Shown: one piece after another, positions 1 to 51,067 of the stretch
How the letters are laid out: every line of letters starts with the position of its first letter
Position numbering within the stretch: the stretch's first letter is position 1
DNA from: Struthidea cinerea
Taxonomy: Eukaryota; Chordata; Aves; Passeriformes; Corcoracidae
Length of the DNA: 64,000 nt
Direction of reading: 5' to 3'
Assembly (NCBI GenBank): GCA_013397865.1
Contig: VZTI01004555.1
Coordinates: 192,326-256,325 of the forward strand
Position numbers and translations under genes: made by a program
Notes under the pieces: generated by a model
Database searches by the model: none
Seen by the model: the letters and a program-made list of their open reading frames with translations, nothing else
Told to the model about the DNA's origin: nothing

Positions 1-1790
1 AATGCGTCATAAAAATCACTCTTGCCCGAGTCTTTGACTCACCTAATCTATTTTTAATGGGGCAGAGTGGGGGAAGTGACCTAAAATAACTTGTAATCAA
101 TTAATGATGCTTTACCTGAACATCCCCTATGTTAAGGCTACTTGAGGAATACAAGTTAAAAGACTGTGATTTCAGTCTTAGTTGGTTTTGAAAGAGCTTT
201 GGTTTGTGTGTGGTTTTTTTGCTCTGTCCCCTCAGACCCTGCCAGTCTCTAGATGGGATTTACTGAAAAACAAAACTGGGTTTGTGATACTCAAATCAGG
301 CATGTGTTCTGATAAACACAAGAGTCATGGCTAAGTATTCTTAGGTGAAGAGGTAAAATAATTGAATCAGCTTTCAGATGCTGTCTAGAAAAGCCCATCC
401 TTGTTCAAATACACCAGGGTGTGGTGTGTTTGGTGTTTTTGGTTTAGTTTTTATTTTTCCTTGTATTTGTAGTAGACATAAAATCTTTGGAGGACTAAGT
501 CACACTGTTTTTATAAGTACATGGGGTGTATTTAAGAGCCTGATTTGCAGAAATATTGGCTGTATTCAGACTGAGCTTGAGGAATAGTTGTAGCTACCTC
601 CTTCCTCTAAGGGAAGATATTTAAAAACTTGCAGAGGCTTATTAGTTTAAGTGCCTTGTTAGCTGCTTGTGCTATTTTCCATCATAGTCAAGGTAAAAAT
701 TACTTGGGGAGAAATAATTGTTGTAAGTATGCTTAATTCAGTTCAGTGAATCTGACACCTCCTCTGTCATTTTTATTTATTTATAAAAATGGGAGAGAGT
801 TGGGCACCTGTCAGAAGCAGAGAAATACATGATGGCGCATTCTGTTACAGGAATGTTTTATTTTGTTAAAATGCTGTAGCTGCTTGCAAGTTTATTGCAG
901 AAAAGATTTCTCTAATCGTGTTGGGACACCTCATGGTAGTTCTAAGTCCTTTTGTTCGCACCATGAGGTAGTGAAGATGCAATTCACTCTGAGATTGTTT
1001 TCAGTATAGCTTAAGAAATCACTTTATATTTTCCTGTAATTTATGTAGCTATCCTTAAAACTGCTGTTTTTAATGAAATTTCATTTACATCTTCTCCCAC
1101 CGGAGACAGCTGTAGGTTAGGACTAGTCTGACTAAGCTGTGCCAAAGGTAGGAGTAAGGAGTTTTTTACATGCTGATTAATTCTCTTTTGCTCCTTTGGG
1201 AATATCTGGTATTGCTTAAAGTGATTGCTGTAAGCAATATGGCAACATTTTTGACCTTCTAAACTGAAATTCAGCAAAAAGAAAAAAAGAAAAATATAAA
1301 CCTCCATGTTTCAGTTTTACATAACTATACAGTTGAAGTATAGTGGTAAAAAATACAGAGGTGTCATCTTCTGCAGTGGTGGTGTTGGCTGGTGATCTCA
1401 AACCCTTTGGCAGAGATGGAATCTGAGAACGTGGTAGTTGTCCATCCCCTGCACAGAGAGAGTATTGGGTGATAATCTGCTTTTCTTTCTCCATAATCTG
1501 ACTTTTCATCTCTCCCATGGCCAGCTTTGTGAATCAGAGCACCCGTTGCCTTCGTTAGGTGTTTCCCACCTGTGCTGTTGTGTAACTAAAGACAGGGGCA
1601 GCTTCCAGTACATTTACTTTTCTACACAGCTTTGTGGGAAGCCCTAAGCAAAGGCTGTGTGCTGCTTTCTGGAGTTAATTTACAGATGTGGGGGGCCAGG
1701 TGACCAGGAGTTGTCCTCCCGCGGCTCCCTTTGTTGCTCGAAGGCCAGGCGGCTCATCCATCACCCTTCGCCCCACCTCCAGCACCCTCT

Positions 1791-1814
1791 CCCTCCCTCC
1801 CTCCCTCCCTCCCC
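1791..1814. repeat. (CCCT)n microsatellite, G-rich on - strand
   Basis: The + strand is an uninterrupted run of CCCT units ending in CCCC. The - strand therefore has at least five runs of three G separated by single A residues, which fits the classical intramolecular G-quadruplex pattern. It sits just upstream of a GC-rich block in AKT1 intron 1. Confidence 0.85.
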
Positions 1815-2085
1815 ATATTCCCCCAAGATATGATAATGAAGCAGGTGCCCTGGATTGCAACTCTCCCTGAGCGTGAGAAACGGCAGGAGGTTTAGAAAAG
1901 CTGAAACCGAGGAGGAGGAGGTGGCACTTCTCCTGAACCTGTTGGCAGTCACGTCAGTCCTGGCCATGCACCCCACAGCCGTCCCACTGCCCGCGGGGGA
2001 AGAAAGTGGGGAACCGATTTGTCTTGCCTTGAATCAGCTGGTTGGGACTGCGAGACCCCACTTTAGGGCCGTGCCAGGCACAGAG

Positions 2086-2233
2086 GAGCCGAGCTGTGCA
2101 GCGTTGGCCTGGCGTAGTGGCCAAGCTGTGCAGCGTTGGCCGTGCACAGAGGAGGTGGAAGAGCCAAGCTGTGCAGCGTTGGCCATGCAGAGGAGCGGAG
2201 CTGCTCCTGCAGCGCTGGCCTGGCGCGGTGGCC
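2086..2233. repeat. GC-rich degenerate minisatellite
   Basis: The 18-base core AGCTGTGCAGCGTTGGCC occurs three times without mismatch, starting at 2092, 2124 and 2167. A fourth, diverged copy lies at about 2205-2220. Flanking blocks of the form GGCCTGGCG..GTGGCC recur around 2107 and 2218. Spacing is irregular (32, 43 and about 36 bases), so this is a scrambled minisatellite and not a clean tandem array. A 187-codon open frame on + and several - strand frames cross it, but their repeat-like composition (EEPSCAALA-type units) suggests GC-rich chance openness, not coding. Confidence 0.7.
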
Positions 2234-5200
2234 GTGGGCTGCGGGTGACCTCCCCACCGGGGAGCAGCCCCGGCAGCAGGCCCGGCCACCTCATTGAGAT
2301 TCCAGGCACAGGGAGCGCCTCTGCAGCTGTACGCTGGAGGCGGTGGCCGAGGAGGCATCCAGAGAGGGGCCCAAAAAAATCGTCAAAGAACCGGCCCCTT
2401 CGCTGCGCCTCTGAATAGGCAGACAAACCAGAGGTCCTCCTCTCTCTGCCAGTGTGTTGGGAAAGACATTAACATAACCTCTTTTCTTTCCTTTCTTTTT
2501 GATTTCCCAAAGCTGCTGAAAATCTACTGTGTTTAAATATCTTGTTCTGACAGTTTGCTAAGGGGAGCAAAGAGTGGTGCACCAGCCTGGTGGGTGTCTG
2601 TGCAGCTATTTTTATAAAAAAACAAAACATATTTAAGCTGAGAGTTTTCATTCGGGTCACCCTAGACTTAATTGTTTGGTGTCAGGTCGTTAAGATCCAG
2701 AATTAGCTCCCTGCACTTGGAAAGTATTTGCTTCCGAGTGCTTTAGAAATGCAAAGGCAAGTTTTCAAGCCCGGCTTTCTTTTTCCAAATCTGTTTTGAT
2801 TTCAGCTGGTTTTGAAGTGAGTGGACAGTTACCCAATTTACTCAAGCAGTAAAAACTAACTGTAAATCTCCATCCCACTCCTCGGCACGAACTAGATGGC
2901 AGCTCCTGAAAGCTTCACGTCTTTAAGGAAATTGGCATCTGTTTTCTGAGTCCTTATTAGGCCGACAGGATGCAGACCACTTCTCATGGCCATTGAGGCT
3001 CAGAAATGAGTCACTCCGCCTTTGACGAGTGGCACATTAGCGCTGCGATTGGCGTAACTTTCATGCTCCCTCGGACAGGAACTGGGGCTGTACAAGCAGG
3101 GAGTGTCGTACATATTCAGAGCGTGTGGGAATGTAGAGAAGGCTTGCATAACTCAAAAGCTCTAATTTTTTGAGTGTTAAGCTTAAATTCAATTAAAGGT
3201 GCTACTTCTGATGCGCAGTGCAGAAAGTTTAATGCATTATTTAGCCGTAGATTTGTGGTAGCCCCTTGACTGCATTTCATGTAACTGAGACCTTGTTTTC
3301 AGTCAGTGCTCCTGGGCTTGTTACTTGGTTACTTTGGTCCATAAGAAAGTTAATAGTTGGTCCGGTGCTTTTGTAAATATCAAGGGTAGCATTGGATGCT
3401 GACTTGGTTAACCTAATGATTTTTTTTTTTCAAACCATTGGTATGTATGAGTTGATTAAAAAAAAAGCAGAGGCTTCTTAAGTATAGTCTGTTCTGAATT
3501 AAAGGGTGTGGTGTTGGCTTTGAATGAGCTTGATGCAGCAACAAGCATGCAGCAGTTGGTAAATAAAGATGGATTTTCTTTTGTTCTGCTGGTGCTTGCT
3601 GCTCATTATTCTCCACTTACCCCGTGAGCTTCCCAGGGAGTGGCAGCTGTTTCTGATGTTAGACACTCTATCAGTGGTAGACAGCTCCAGATTCGGTGAG
3701 ATACTGTTGTGGGGAGGAGAGGAAAATAATCTAACCCTGCATTATTGTAAATCCTCAGTAGAATTAACTTTTCATGAACTAAAGGAGTTTTGTGTTTAAC
3801 TTTTTCTGAAATATTCAGGCATAAGTGTGCTTTGCAGCATGTGTTACAGCGAAAAAGCTTTTCTGGCATGAGATGGATTTACATTCTAAGTGTGTGTTAA
3901 GTATTTTAATGTGCAGTGTGTGGGGGCAGACACAAGGCAATAAAGGGAAATCAGTCTATAACAATCTTTGTGTATGTTTCCAGATATATACAGTTTGGGA
4001 ATCTTTGCAATTTGGAAATTGCTTGGAGTAAACAGAATGGTACATAAAGATTTTAAATAATAAAGCTAGCAAGCTACAGAGGAGTCTGTTTGGTTCCAGG
4101 ATTTTATATGTAGGATTTATAACCCATGCTTTTGCTTTCCTGTCTCTGCAGTGTTAGCATTCTGTTACTGAAAACAAAGAAGGCTCTGCCAGGGCATTAC
4201 ACAAGCAATGAATCACAGAGGAAAAAATGTTTTGCTTTGTAAATTGTTCACTTTTCCATGGTGGATCATTATTTTTTTTTTTAGTGTTGTCTGATAGAAT
4301 TTGCCACACATGCTTGCATTTACTGTACTCGGTCCAGTTCTTTCTAGTGTGACTACATAACTGCTAATATTAGTGACTTGAAGTAACTTCTTCTTGTGAT
4401 TCTTAAAAACAAAACCGCAACAGGAACAAAGAACACAGGGCAAAAATTGAAACAGCGCAGTTCACTCTTGAGGCATGACAGCTTGCTGAGTATATCAGAG
4501 GAAGGAAAAGGTGTTGATGTTTTTCAGACAGCTTTATCCCAGTAGTTCCACATAATTATTTTTTTGTCTGTATTGACAAACTCCTTTTCTGCCTGTAATA
4601 CTCAGATTGGCTGTCACCTTTTGATGTGGTCCTCGTGGGCTGTAGGCCATTTGTAGTCTTTTAGCTAATCATAAAAATATAAACTTGTTTCTTAACAATA
4701 TGCACTTTGTACATCTTTTTGATGACTCTGTGTGTCCGAGCTTCTGCAGAGGAATGATCGCTTGCTCAGGCTTGAATGTAAAATTATAGTTGGAGATCAT
4801 CTGTTTGGGAAGTCACACACCAGGCAGTGTCTTGCCACTTTTTTGCAGGATGCTAAAGTACAGCCTCAGTCTGTTATATAATAAAAATTTATACCACAGA
4901 TGCTGCACTGTGCCTCATATTCTCCTTGGCAAGAACAATAATCAATAATATGTCAGATTGCCGTATTACAGTATTCATTAAGCTCCAGACATGTGGAAAA
5001 AATTTTAACTGAAATCATATTAATTATTTGCAAATTGCAAAGGTGGATCAGGAACGATAACCAGCTAAAGCAATGCATAAAGATCCAAGTAGAATGATCC
5101 CTGCAGAAAGACTGGCAGTAATGAAATCCTTGATTTTTCACACAGAGTGAGTGTGGAGGAGGATGCTATATATGTATGGAATGCACCATTTTAAAGACTG

Positions 5201-7910
5201 TGATTAATCCTGTTAGAGGATGTGTTTCTAACAGAGAAGCAGATTGGTGGGATAAAGCTGTAAGAAAGTATGAGAGCCAAACATAAGCATCTAATCTAAG
5301 AGAACGTCTCCTGTGACAGTACAGTGTAATTCTGTTTAAAATTATGTATACTTCACTGAAAATAACCAGATACTAATTTCAGAATCTGCAAATAATTTAT
5401 GTCCCCTCTGTAAATGCCAATGGGGAAGACGTGTAGCACAAATTAGAGAGTAAGGGAGGTGGAAGCTCTCTGTCTTGTCCCTGTTCAGATACTTTTTGTC
5501 CCATCCAATCTGGATTTAGTCCTAAGTGCATGTATGATAAGGGGTATATGGTGGTTCTTAGATCTCCTGGATGTGCTTTATGCAAGAGAAGAAAATACCA
5601 ATGAGTCAGGTATGTAACAGCATGTTCCAAAATCCTGATAGTCTGGGCAGCCACCTCCCCATCCTGCTTACCTGGCAAATCTCTAGTCAAGAGCTGGGCT
5701 GAGCGTGCCACATATCTTCTTGTCCCTGTAGTCACATCTGTGGTGTAATAGTAATGAGATTGGAGTAATCTCACTGATCTGGGCTGAGTGGGACTGATAA
5801 TTTAAATGTGAAAGGCTTCATAATCTCCTGCTGATCCCAGAAAGTTTTCAGCATTTAATTAAGGTCAGAATTAAAAAAGATGATGACAACAAAACCTTCT
5901 ACATTTACCTCCTTGCTTATAAATGTTAAACCATGACAGATGAGTTCTTCTGAAATTCCTGGAGTGATGATGACACTTTCATAAACCCCTTATAGGTTGG
6001 TGTAACACTTAGAGCAGTAACAGCTGTCTCTAAAAGAACGCTGAGAAGGTTTGTGCTCCTTTTTCTCTCCCCTTTCTTGCCCCGTACCTGTTTCATCAGT
6101 TTCAAATGCAAGTTTTGTGCAGACATGGCCACTGCATAGGTGACTCTCTCTAACAGTTCAGTAGCTCTTAGTTTTTTGCTTTAGACTACAAATTTGAAAG
6201 CCCAGCAAGGACTAAAGAGGTGAAAGCAGCTGGTGGGGGCTGTGCACACCCGTGGCTGTGTGGTGTGGGCATTGGGCTTGCTTCTTCTTCTGGTGTGCAG
6301 GAGAGAGAAGGATGAGTGTGAACGGAGAAGTGACACAGCTGCTGCCGAAGCAGGTTGAAACTGCACCGCAGACGGAGAGGAGGTCTGTGGGGAGAGGAAG
6401 GAGACAAAGCAGCTGCAAGGGAGTTCTTGGGGCAGGGTGCACTTCGCTGGGAGAGAAATTACCAGCGGAGGAAAGCTGAGCAGCGGGAAAGGAGGAGAGT
6501 GTGAGAGGAGCCTGGGAGAACAGGAGAGCAGCAGAAGGTTGCCAGAGCCAGTAAATCTGGTGAGCCTTCTCTCACTCTTCTTGGTTGTTTGAAGTGCTTG
6601 CCAGCAGGTGAACCTGTGGGCACTGGGCACCAGCTGCTGCAGGGCAGCATCACAGGGTGCGCAGGCGTGGTCCTGCTGTGGCAGGCTGGAAAGGAGTTCA
6701 GCTCCTAGTGTGCTCCCTCATCTTCTCCCCGGTGTTAAAACAAACAAGTGAAACCATACGAAGGGAGGAGGGTGTGGTTGATGTGCAGCTGTGGGTGCTT
6801 TGTAGTTGACCATTTGCTTTTAAAATTTTTAAATCAGTTGTTGGGGTGAGCAGAATTGGAAAAGTACTGTGTTTAGAATAACACCTTGAATGAGATTTTT
6901 GTGACTCAGTTGAGTAGAAATGTTACTGCAGGACCTTGTAGGACCTAGAGGGGCAGCTTGGCACCATGAAAAGCTATTTGAGGTTCTCAAGAGACTGCCT
7001 CAGAAAACGACGATCTGGTCAGTAAGCAAAAAACTGAAGCATACAGACAGTCATCCAGAAGAGCCATAGGTGGGACCTCTGTCTTCCTTCCCTGAAGACC
7101 AGCTTAATAAATCCAGTAAATAACTGAGATTTTGATTAAGTCTTCTCTTCTTATTCTACTGCTGGACATTTTGAATGTGGCTGTAACACAGTCATGCAAG
7201 TGTCACCTGTGGAGGTTACTCAGATGAGCAGTAGCATGGTGTGAGCAATGGGTGTTTCTTCAGACAAAGAAAGGTGGCATATCTTTCAGAGTAGATGTTT
7301 GTTTTCTGCTTTGTGGTGGCTATACATCATCCAGTGTTTTCCCCTTCATATTGTGATATATCATCTTGTGTTTCATGCTTGAGATGTTGTGAGAGAAGTG
7401 AGTGATGTTATGTAACATAAGCAGAGAATTATCTTCTTATGGTCTAAAAGTGACTGTTCGTTTGATAAAGCAGTTGACTAATTAGTAAATTACCCATTGT
7501 TGTTTAAAATACTTGCGCTGCAAAATGTAAATGAAAAAAATTTCTCCACTTGTCAGTATGAAAAATGACAATAGCAAAAATAATACATAGGACATCTGCT
7601 CTGATTTTTTTAAAATTTAAAATGCATTTAAGGCAGATGTTGCAGAATTTGAATGGAAATCGAAGTGGATAGAAGAACAAAACATAGCTGTTTACCTTTT
7701 ATGAAGTCCCATTTTCATGGCTAACATCGCTATCAGTATGTGACTCAGTGCGTGTCTTTTTCCACTGTTTGTATCAGACTGAACTGAATGTTCTTAAAAC
7801 TGCTGCTGTCAGGATGACATATAGTTTCAATATTAACAGAAATTATTGGTGTGTCAGTATTTTGGGGTGTTTTCTGATGTTGTCTTCCTTTTCACATCCT
7901 CTCTTTCCAG

Positions 7911-46103
<38,193 letters not shown>

Positions 46104-47343
46104 TGTTTTGCCATTCAGAAACAAAACAGACTGCATTTTGGGGACCTTACTTCAATGGACACTAGAGAACTTTCTATATTATCGAGTTACAAACTGTGTT
46201 TGTATTACGACTTAGGTGAATTTGTAGGAAGCCTCACAGATTCTGTATTTAAAACAATTCTTTGATGCATTTTTGAGAAGGAGAACAAATCCATTCTTAA
46301 GTATTACGTCAAGGCTTTTATGCTGAATGACCATAGGTTTTTAAGAATATACACCAAAACTGTTTACTTTAGAAATAATTAAGGTATTCAACATATCAGC
46401 AACTCTGACCAGAAAATCCCCTTATTTTATTTATTTCATACAGTTCATTATCTAAATACAGAATCTGCACTCTGAACAATTAGATTTATATAGGAAGATA
46501 TAAGACTTTAGTAGCTAGTGCGATAATATAAGCAACAAAGTGAACAAACTCTGGAGGGTTAAGGTTCAAACTCATTTTGGACAGCAGTGAAGTGTCATCC
46601 AACTCCAGAAAACCAACTATAGGAACAGCATTAATGGCCTCAGTGAGGTAAATCAAAAAGCAAAAGTTATTTTTGTTATAACATCTGCTACAAGACATTA
46701 CATATCAAACTGAATCCGGTGGGATTGCCACGCCGTACAGATGAGTATTTCATTCTAGACAGTGCATTTAATGATTCCATTTGCATAGAACTTAGGAATA
46801 CTTCATAGGATTGGCTTCTCAGAACCTAGAAAACGCTTGATTTACCAATCTAATATGAAAGGCAACAACACAAAATCACCCACTTCCACCACTGTACAGA
46901 AATACCACACAGGTCTAAGTGAGAAATCATCCTCATGAGCGAGTCAGCCAGACACGAGTACATTTGGCACTGAAGTAATGACTTGTTGCCGCCTTTTTTG
47001 TTTTTTTACGAAAAGATATATGAATATATATAAACACTTAATGATTTTTTGCATCATGCCAGATCATTTCTTCTTTCTTGAGTGTGCATTAAAGGTATCA
47101 ACCAACAGTTCATGGTGCCTTCTCACTCTTGAAGATTCAGTTTAACAGTGTTTCCCATGTATAAAAAAAACTAGGTTGAAACTTCATATGTGTTTGAATA
47201 ATAATGGTGTTCAAAAAGTGAGCTTTTTTTTTGTTTTTGTTTTTCATTTTTAATCTTAGTGGGAAATCCCCCACACCCTATTTTTGTTGTATCATGTTTC
47301 TTTGTAATTTTCATAAAAGCAGTCTTATTCTGTCTCTGCTGCG

Positions 47344-47349
47344 AATAAA
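47344..47349 (+). terminator. AKT1: Candidate AKT1 poly(A) signal 1
   Basis: AATAAA followed within 20-30 bases by a GT-rich stretch (TTGTAGGTTGCGTTC) and then a T run, the usual surroundings of a cleavage site near 47365. Confidence 0.65.
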
Positions 47350-47615
47350 GTTATTCCATTGTAGGTTGCGTTCTTTAAATTGTGCCTTTTTTTTGCTTTT
47401 TCCTTCTCTTGACTGTATAAAAAATGATGATCTGTATTCCAGTTAAGTAGCATTTAATATTTTTATTTGAATGGAAGCATATTATGAAAACCCTCCCTTC
47501 CCCTCTCCATCAGACACTCTTGTGCTTGCACAGAGAGCCCATCATCTTGACTTTTTTTAAACATTCAACTCTAGTATTTTTACTCATAATATGAAAGTTT
47601 CCCTCCAAATACTTA

Positions 47616-47621
47616 AATAAA
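47616..47621 (+). terminator. AKT1: Candidate AKT1 poly(A) signal 2
   Basis: AATAAA followed by T-rich and GT-rich sequence (TTCTTATTTCTTGTGGTAGG) about 20-40 bases downstream. It may define a longer 3' UTR isoform. Confidence 0.5.
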
Positions 47622-50600
47622 ATTTCTTTAACAAGTTAGGTTCTTATTTCTTGTGGTAGGAGCCTTCTGAACTTGCAGAGATGCAACAACTTCTCCAGTT
47701 TCTCAAGTTTGATGTGTGTATCACTGAGGGATTCAGGCTGTTCTGTTCCTCCTCAGTTGTTTCATCTCTGTGCTGATCATTATGCAAAGATAATTTTGGA
47801 AAACACTTGTTCAGAGAAATGCACCGTGTGCCAGGAATAAATTGTCTTGAGGTGAGTGAGGACTGGCCTTGTTTTGCTGCCGTCCTGGTGCCAGCAAGGG
47901 CCCTGATCTGCAAAAGTATTTCTGTTCCACCACTCGGGCCAGTCTGTGCTGTGCAATCTCTAACACTCTCCAGGCACTAATGTTAATCACAGCTTGGGAG
48001 GTGGTTACAGAAGGCTGGAATGTCCTTTTTCAAACAAGAATACAAAGAACAAGATACGAACATCCAAGAACAACTGCAGTGTGCTTCAGACTAAGCAACA
48101 GGAGTTGCAACTGTAGTAAGCCATTAAACATCCAGTACGTTTTTTGGTTCAAAGAACAAGCTGTATTCCCAGTGCAATATACTGCATGTTTTATGCAAGG
48201 AGGGAAGGGGGAAGAAGAGATCCGTGTCTCTGTAGGGACTGGTGCTGGACAGCCTGTCCCGTTTGCAGGTCTGATCTAACTGCTCTCCTTCCTTTGCTTC
48301 CAAGCCTTCCTCCGAGTCTCCAGCCAGCCCAGGGACGAAGTCCAAGGAAACTCTTCTGCAAGTCTACAAGTCTTGACAAGTTCTGAACTAACACAACTTC
48401 GTGCATCCAAATATAGGCAACATGAGTGAGCAAAGGTTACCATAATCTGCCCCAGGAAAATCTGCTGTCAAGTGCAGGAGCAGGCGTGGATCAGGTTGTT
48501 TTGTTGAGGCTGATTATGTCAGTATTTTTCTGCCAGTTGTTGCTAATGGATTGTTTTAATTCCCTTATACAAAATGGAACTGGAAAAAAAAAAAAAAAAA
48601 CGCTGCCAAAGATCTCTGAATCTTAGTATGGTTAGCAACTGAGAGCTGTGAGGGCCACACCTGATTGCTGGGTCTTTTGGACACTTTTCCTTCATTTTGC
48701 CAGTGATTGTTCTAAACACCTTACCTGTTGTCCATAACTGAATGGTTATGGCTGTTACAGCTGCCTCTCTGCAAACATAAAATGTGTTCTTTACATTTTG
48801 TTTTAGCACAGAAAATCCTATTGCAAAAACCTGTGACCTGAGTGTCATTCACCTCAGATGGTTTTTGTACCATATATGCTGAGACTGCTTAAATCTGCAT
48901 GTTTCTTTAGCTCTTTCATTTGAAACCTCAGAACTTTTCTAACAATCTCTACAGCCAAAACTTCCCCATTCTTCCTTCTGGCCTTGAAAAATGTCACTTT
49001 GTTCTGGTGTTGCAGCAAAGATGGTGCATCCCAGGTTCTGAACACTGGTAGTGTATCTGTGTTACAGCCCAGGAACTTGGTTGTAAATTCAGACTGGGCG
49101 AAAAATAGGAAAAAAAACCTTGGCAAGAGCAGATGAGTAAGTTCTTTGTGTGCCTGTGACTGCAGTCTGGAATTGAGGTCAGCTGGGCAGTGGTTGAAAC
49201 AGACACTGCTCTGAGTGCTGCTCGGGGTTAAGAGACATGGGCTGGAGCCAGGTAATTCTGCAAATTCCATTTTATATTCTCTGGTGTAACTAAAACATCC
49301 AGTACAATCCCATTAGGATATGTCAGGCTGTTCTCCCTTTAAAGTGGATGAAGATAACTAGTTCACAGCATTCCCAATTTCACACAAACTCTGACCTCTC
49401 ACTGCCCCCCCTGCCCGTCCTCCCAGTAGAATGAGTACCTTTTTCTTCATTTTTCTTTCTGCACCTTCACCCCTCCAGCAGGTGACCTCCACCTGCTCTC
49501 CAGCTCTCATACTGGCCTCGAGTGTCCTAGCTGCTGTTTGAGTTTGTTCCCAGTTTTCCACCTGAGAAACAAATTATGATAGTTTTTGGAGGTTTGAGGG
49601 CAAAAACTTGCCTGGATTGTTTGAATTGAATGGTCCTTGCTTTAAGTGGTAGTGAAATTTTTTTGCTGCTTTGGATTGTGTCTCTGTGTTGAAGTGCTTA
49701 GTACAACAGCACTGTGTTCTCATACTCCTGAGCGTTTGTGGGGCCTTTTCAATCTTTGTCAGAGAAAATACCCTTTGCTTCTTAAAGAGCACATGCCAAA
49801 ACAGATTTTTATTGCCAGTAGCTGGCTGTAGGATGGTGGTCTCAGATCAGAGGTCACAGCCCACAGTGGGAGTGCAAACTCCAAGGAGACAGAGTTGCAG
49901 AAGAGGAGCCCACACACACAACGTGTGAGACTCGTATGGATCTTCTGCCTGAGAAGTTTGGGAAACGATAATTTAGCAGGTCTGATTTATTTCAGTGTAT
50001 CTAGAAGAACTTCAGAGGTAAGAACACAGTTGAAGAAACAGGCGAATGTAAAGGATCTTGTTTCTTCAGTGTTGCAAATGAGTGTGTTTGTCTTCCATTT
50101 TGAGCGCAATGATTTTAATAGCAGGGAGGTTAATTGCCACGAGGAGCAACATGCAAGGAACACACAGTGCCTATAGCGAGCGGGAGCTTATTATCCCCCT
50201 GCAGCTGAGTGTGCAGACGTGTGCCCGCTGTCTGCTGCACCATATGCTGCATTCTAATCAGGTGATGACTGCATACTCTCTGTCCGAAATCATTTTAAAC
50301 AAATGCATTTTGTTACAGTAGTTGCTGCTTGACACTTTTTTTAGTTACTCTAACTGCTGGTCACCACCCTGGTTTTGTGAGCGTGGTGGGTTCTTGAGGA
50401 CCAAATCAAGGTCTTCATGTGTAAAAACTCTACTTCCCTCTGTGGTTTTTCAGCCTGCACATAGCTCAGTTCTGTTTCCCCTTCGCTGAAGTGCTGCTTC
50501 ACATGGGGTTTTTTGCCCGTAACTGGGTTTTGAGATGGGCTTTGTGTTAAATGTAGCCCTGTTTTCCACACTTTCTTCATGTCTTCTGTCAGGTTACTGT

Positions 50601-51006
50601 AACTGCTTTTATGTTGCATTTCTTCAGAGTTTTGAGTTTGTTTCAAGAAGATAAGCGGCAACACAGACAGCATTTGCTGTATTTTCTGGATTCTGAAGGT
50701 CTCTCAAATTCTCCACGTACAGTACATTCACCCTGCAGAAGATACAATTATTTTTATGCTAGAGTGAAAATTCTTCACAGAGGACACACAAACCCTACCC
50801 TAAATGTTGTGATCTTTAGTTGTTGGTAAACTCCTGTATCTATTCCTTTGTGCCGCTGTGTCCTTACAGTACTGATGCTGTTAACCAGGAAGTACTATTG
50901 AGAAAATCTATATCAGAACAAAAAATAGTGATTGTGATCTTCAGCAGAGCGCCTGAGAGTTCATCGAAATTGCATTAAAATGAGCATGAAATCCATTCCT
51001 AAACAT

Positions 51007-51067
51007 GCTGGACTCGATGATCCCTGTGGGTCCCTTCCAACTCGGCTTATTCTGTGATTCTGTGATC
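51007..51067 (+). mobile_element. CR1 3' tail fragment
   Basis: About 60 bases matching the CR1 end: GACTCGATGATCCCTGTGGG, TCCCTTCCAACTCGGCTTAT, then TCTGTGATTCTGTGATC with the typical terminal octamer-like repeat. Very short and 5'-truncated. Confidence 0.85.

Larger units (their letters stand above)
1..7910 (+). other. AKT1: AKT1 intron 1 (5' end outside window)
   Basis: This stretch precedes the first AKT1 exon in the window and ends in a polypyrimidine tract plus CAG at 7908-7910. I looked for the missing first coding exon (about 15 residues ending in a split Gly codon) and did not find it here, so it should lie upstream. Contents: a CCCT run (1791-1814), a GC-rich repeated block (2086-2233), a GC- and purine-rich patch with exon-like boundaries (6301-6559), and otherwise AT-rich intronic sequence. 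The remaining open frames (for example the - strand frame at 5397-5774) resemble no family I know. Confidence 0.8.
46104..47640 (+). other. AKT1: AKT1 3' UTR (end approximate)
   Basis: Noncoding sequence after the stop codon, T-rich in its distal part. Two AATAAA hexamers could end it, giving a UTR of about 1.26 kb or 1.53 kb. An ATTAAA variant near 47089 is a further, weaker option. The exact end cannot be fixed from sequence alone. Confidence 0.75.

Noticed and set aside
1855..2418. 187-codon + strand frame through the GC-rich block
   Set aside because: It owes its openness to GC-rich minisatellite units. Overlapping frames on the other strand are equally open and none shows a domain.
5397..5774. 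125-codon - strand open frame
   Set aside because: No family resemblance and no splice or promoter context that I can see. Likely chance, though an old repeat fragment cannot be excluded.
1..7910. Missing AKT1 first coding exon inside the window
   Set aside because: I looked for an ATG followed by codons for the conserved VAIVKEGW stretch and a donor after a split Gly codon, and found none.
48584..48600. A17 run as the tail of a processed pseudogene
   Set aside because: No poly(A) signal or recognisable coding sequence precedes it and no flanking target-site duplication is evident.
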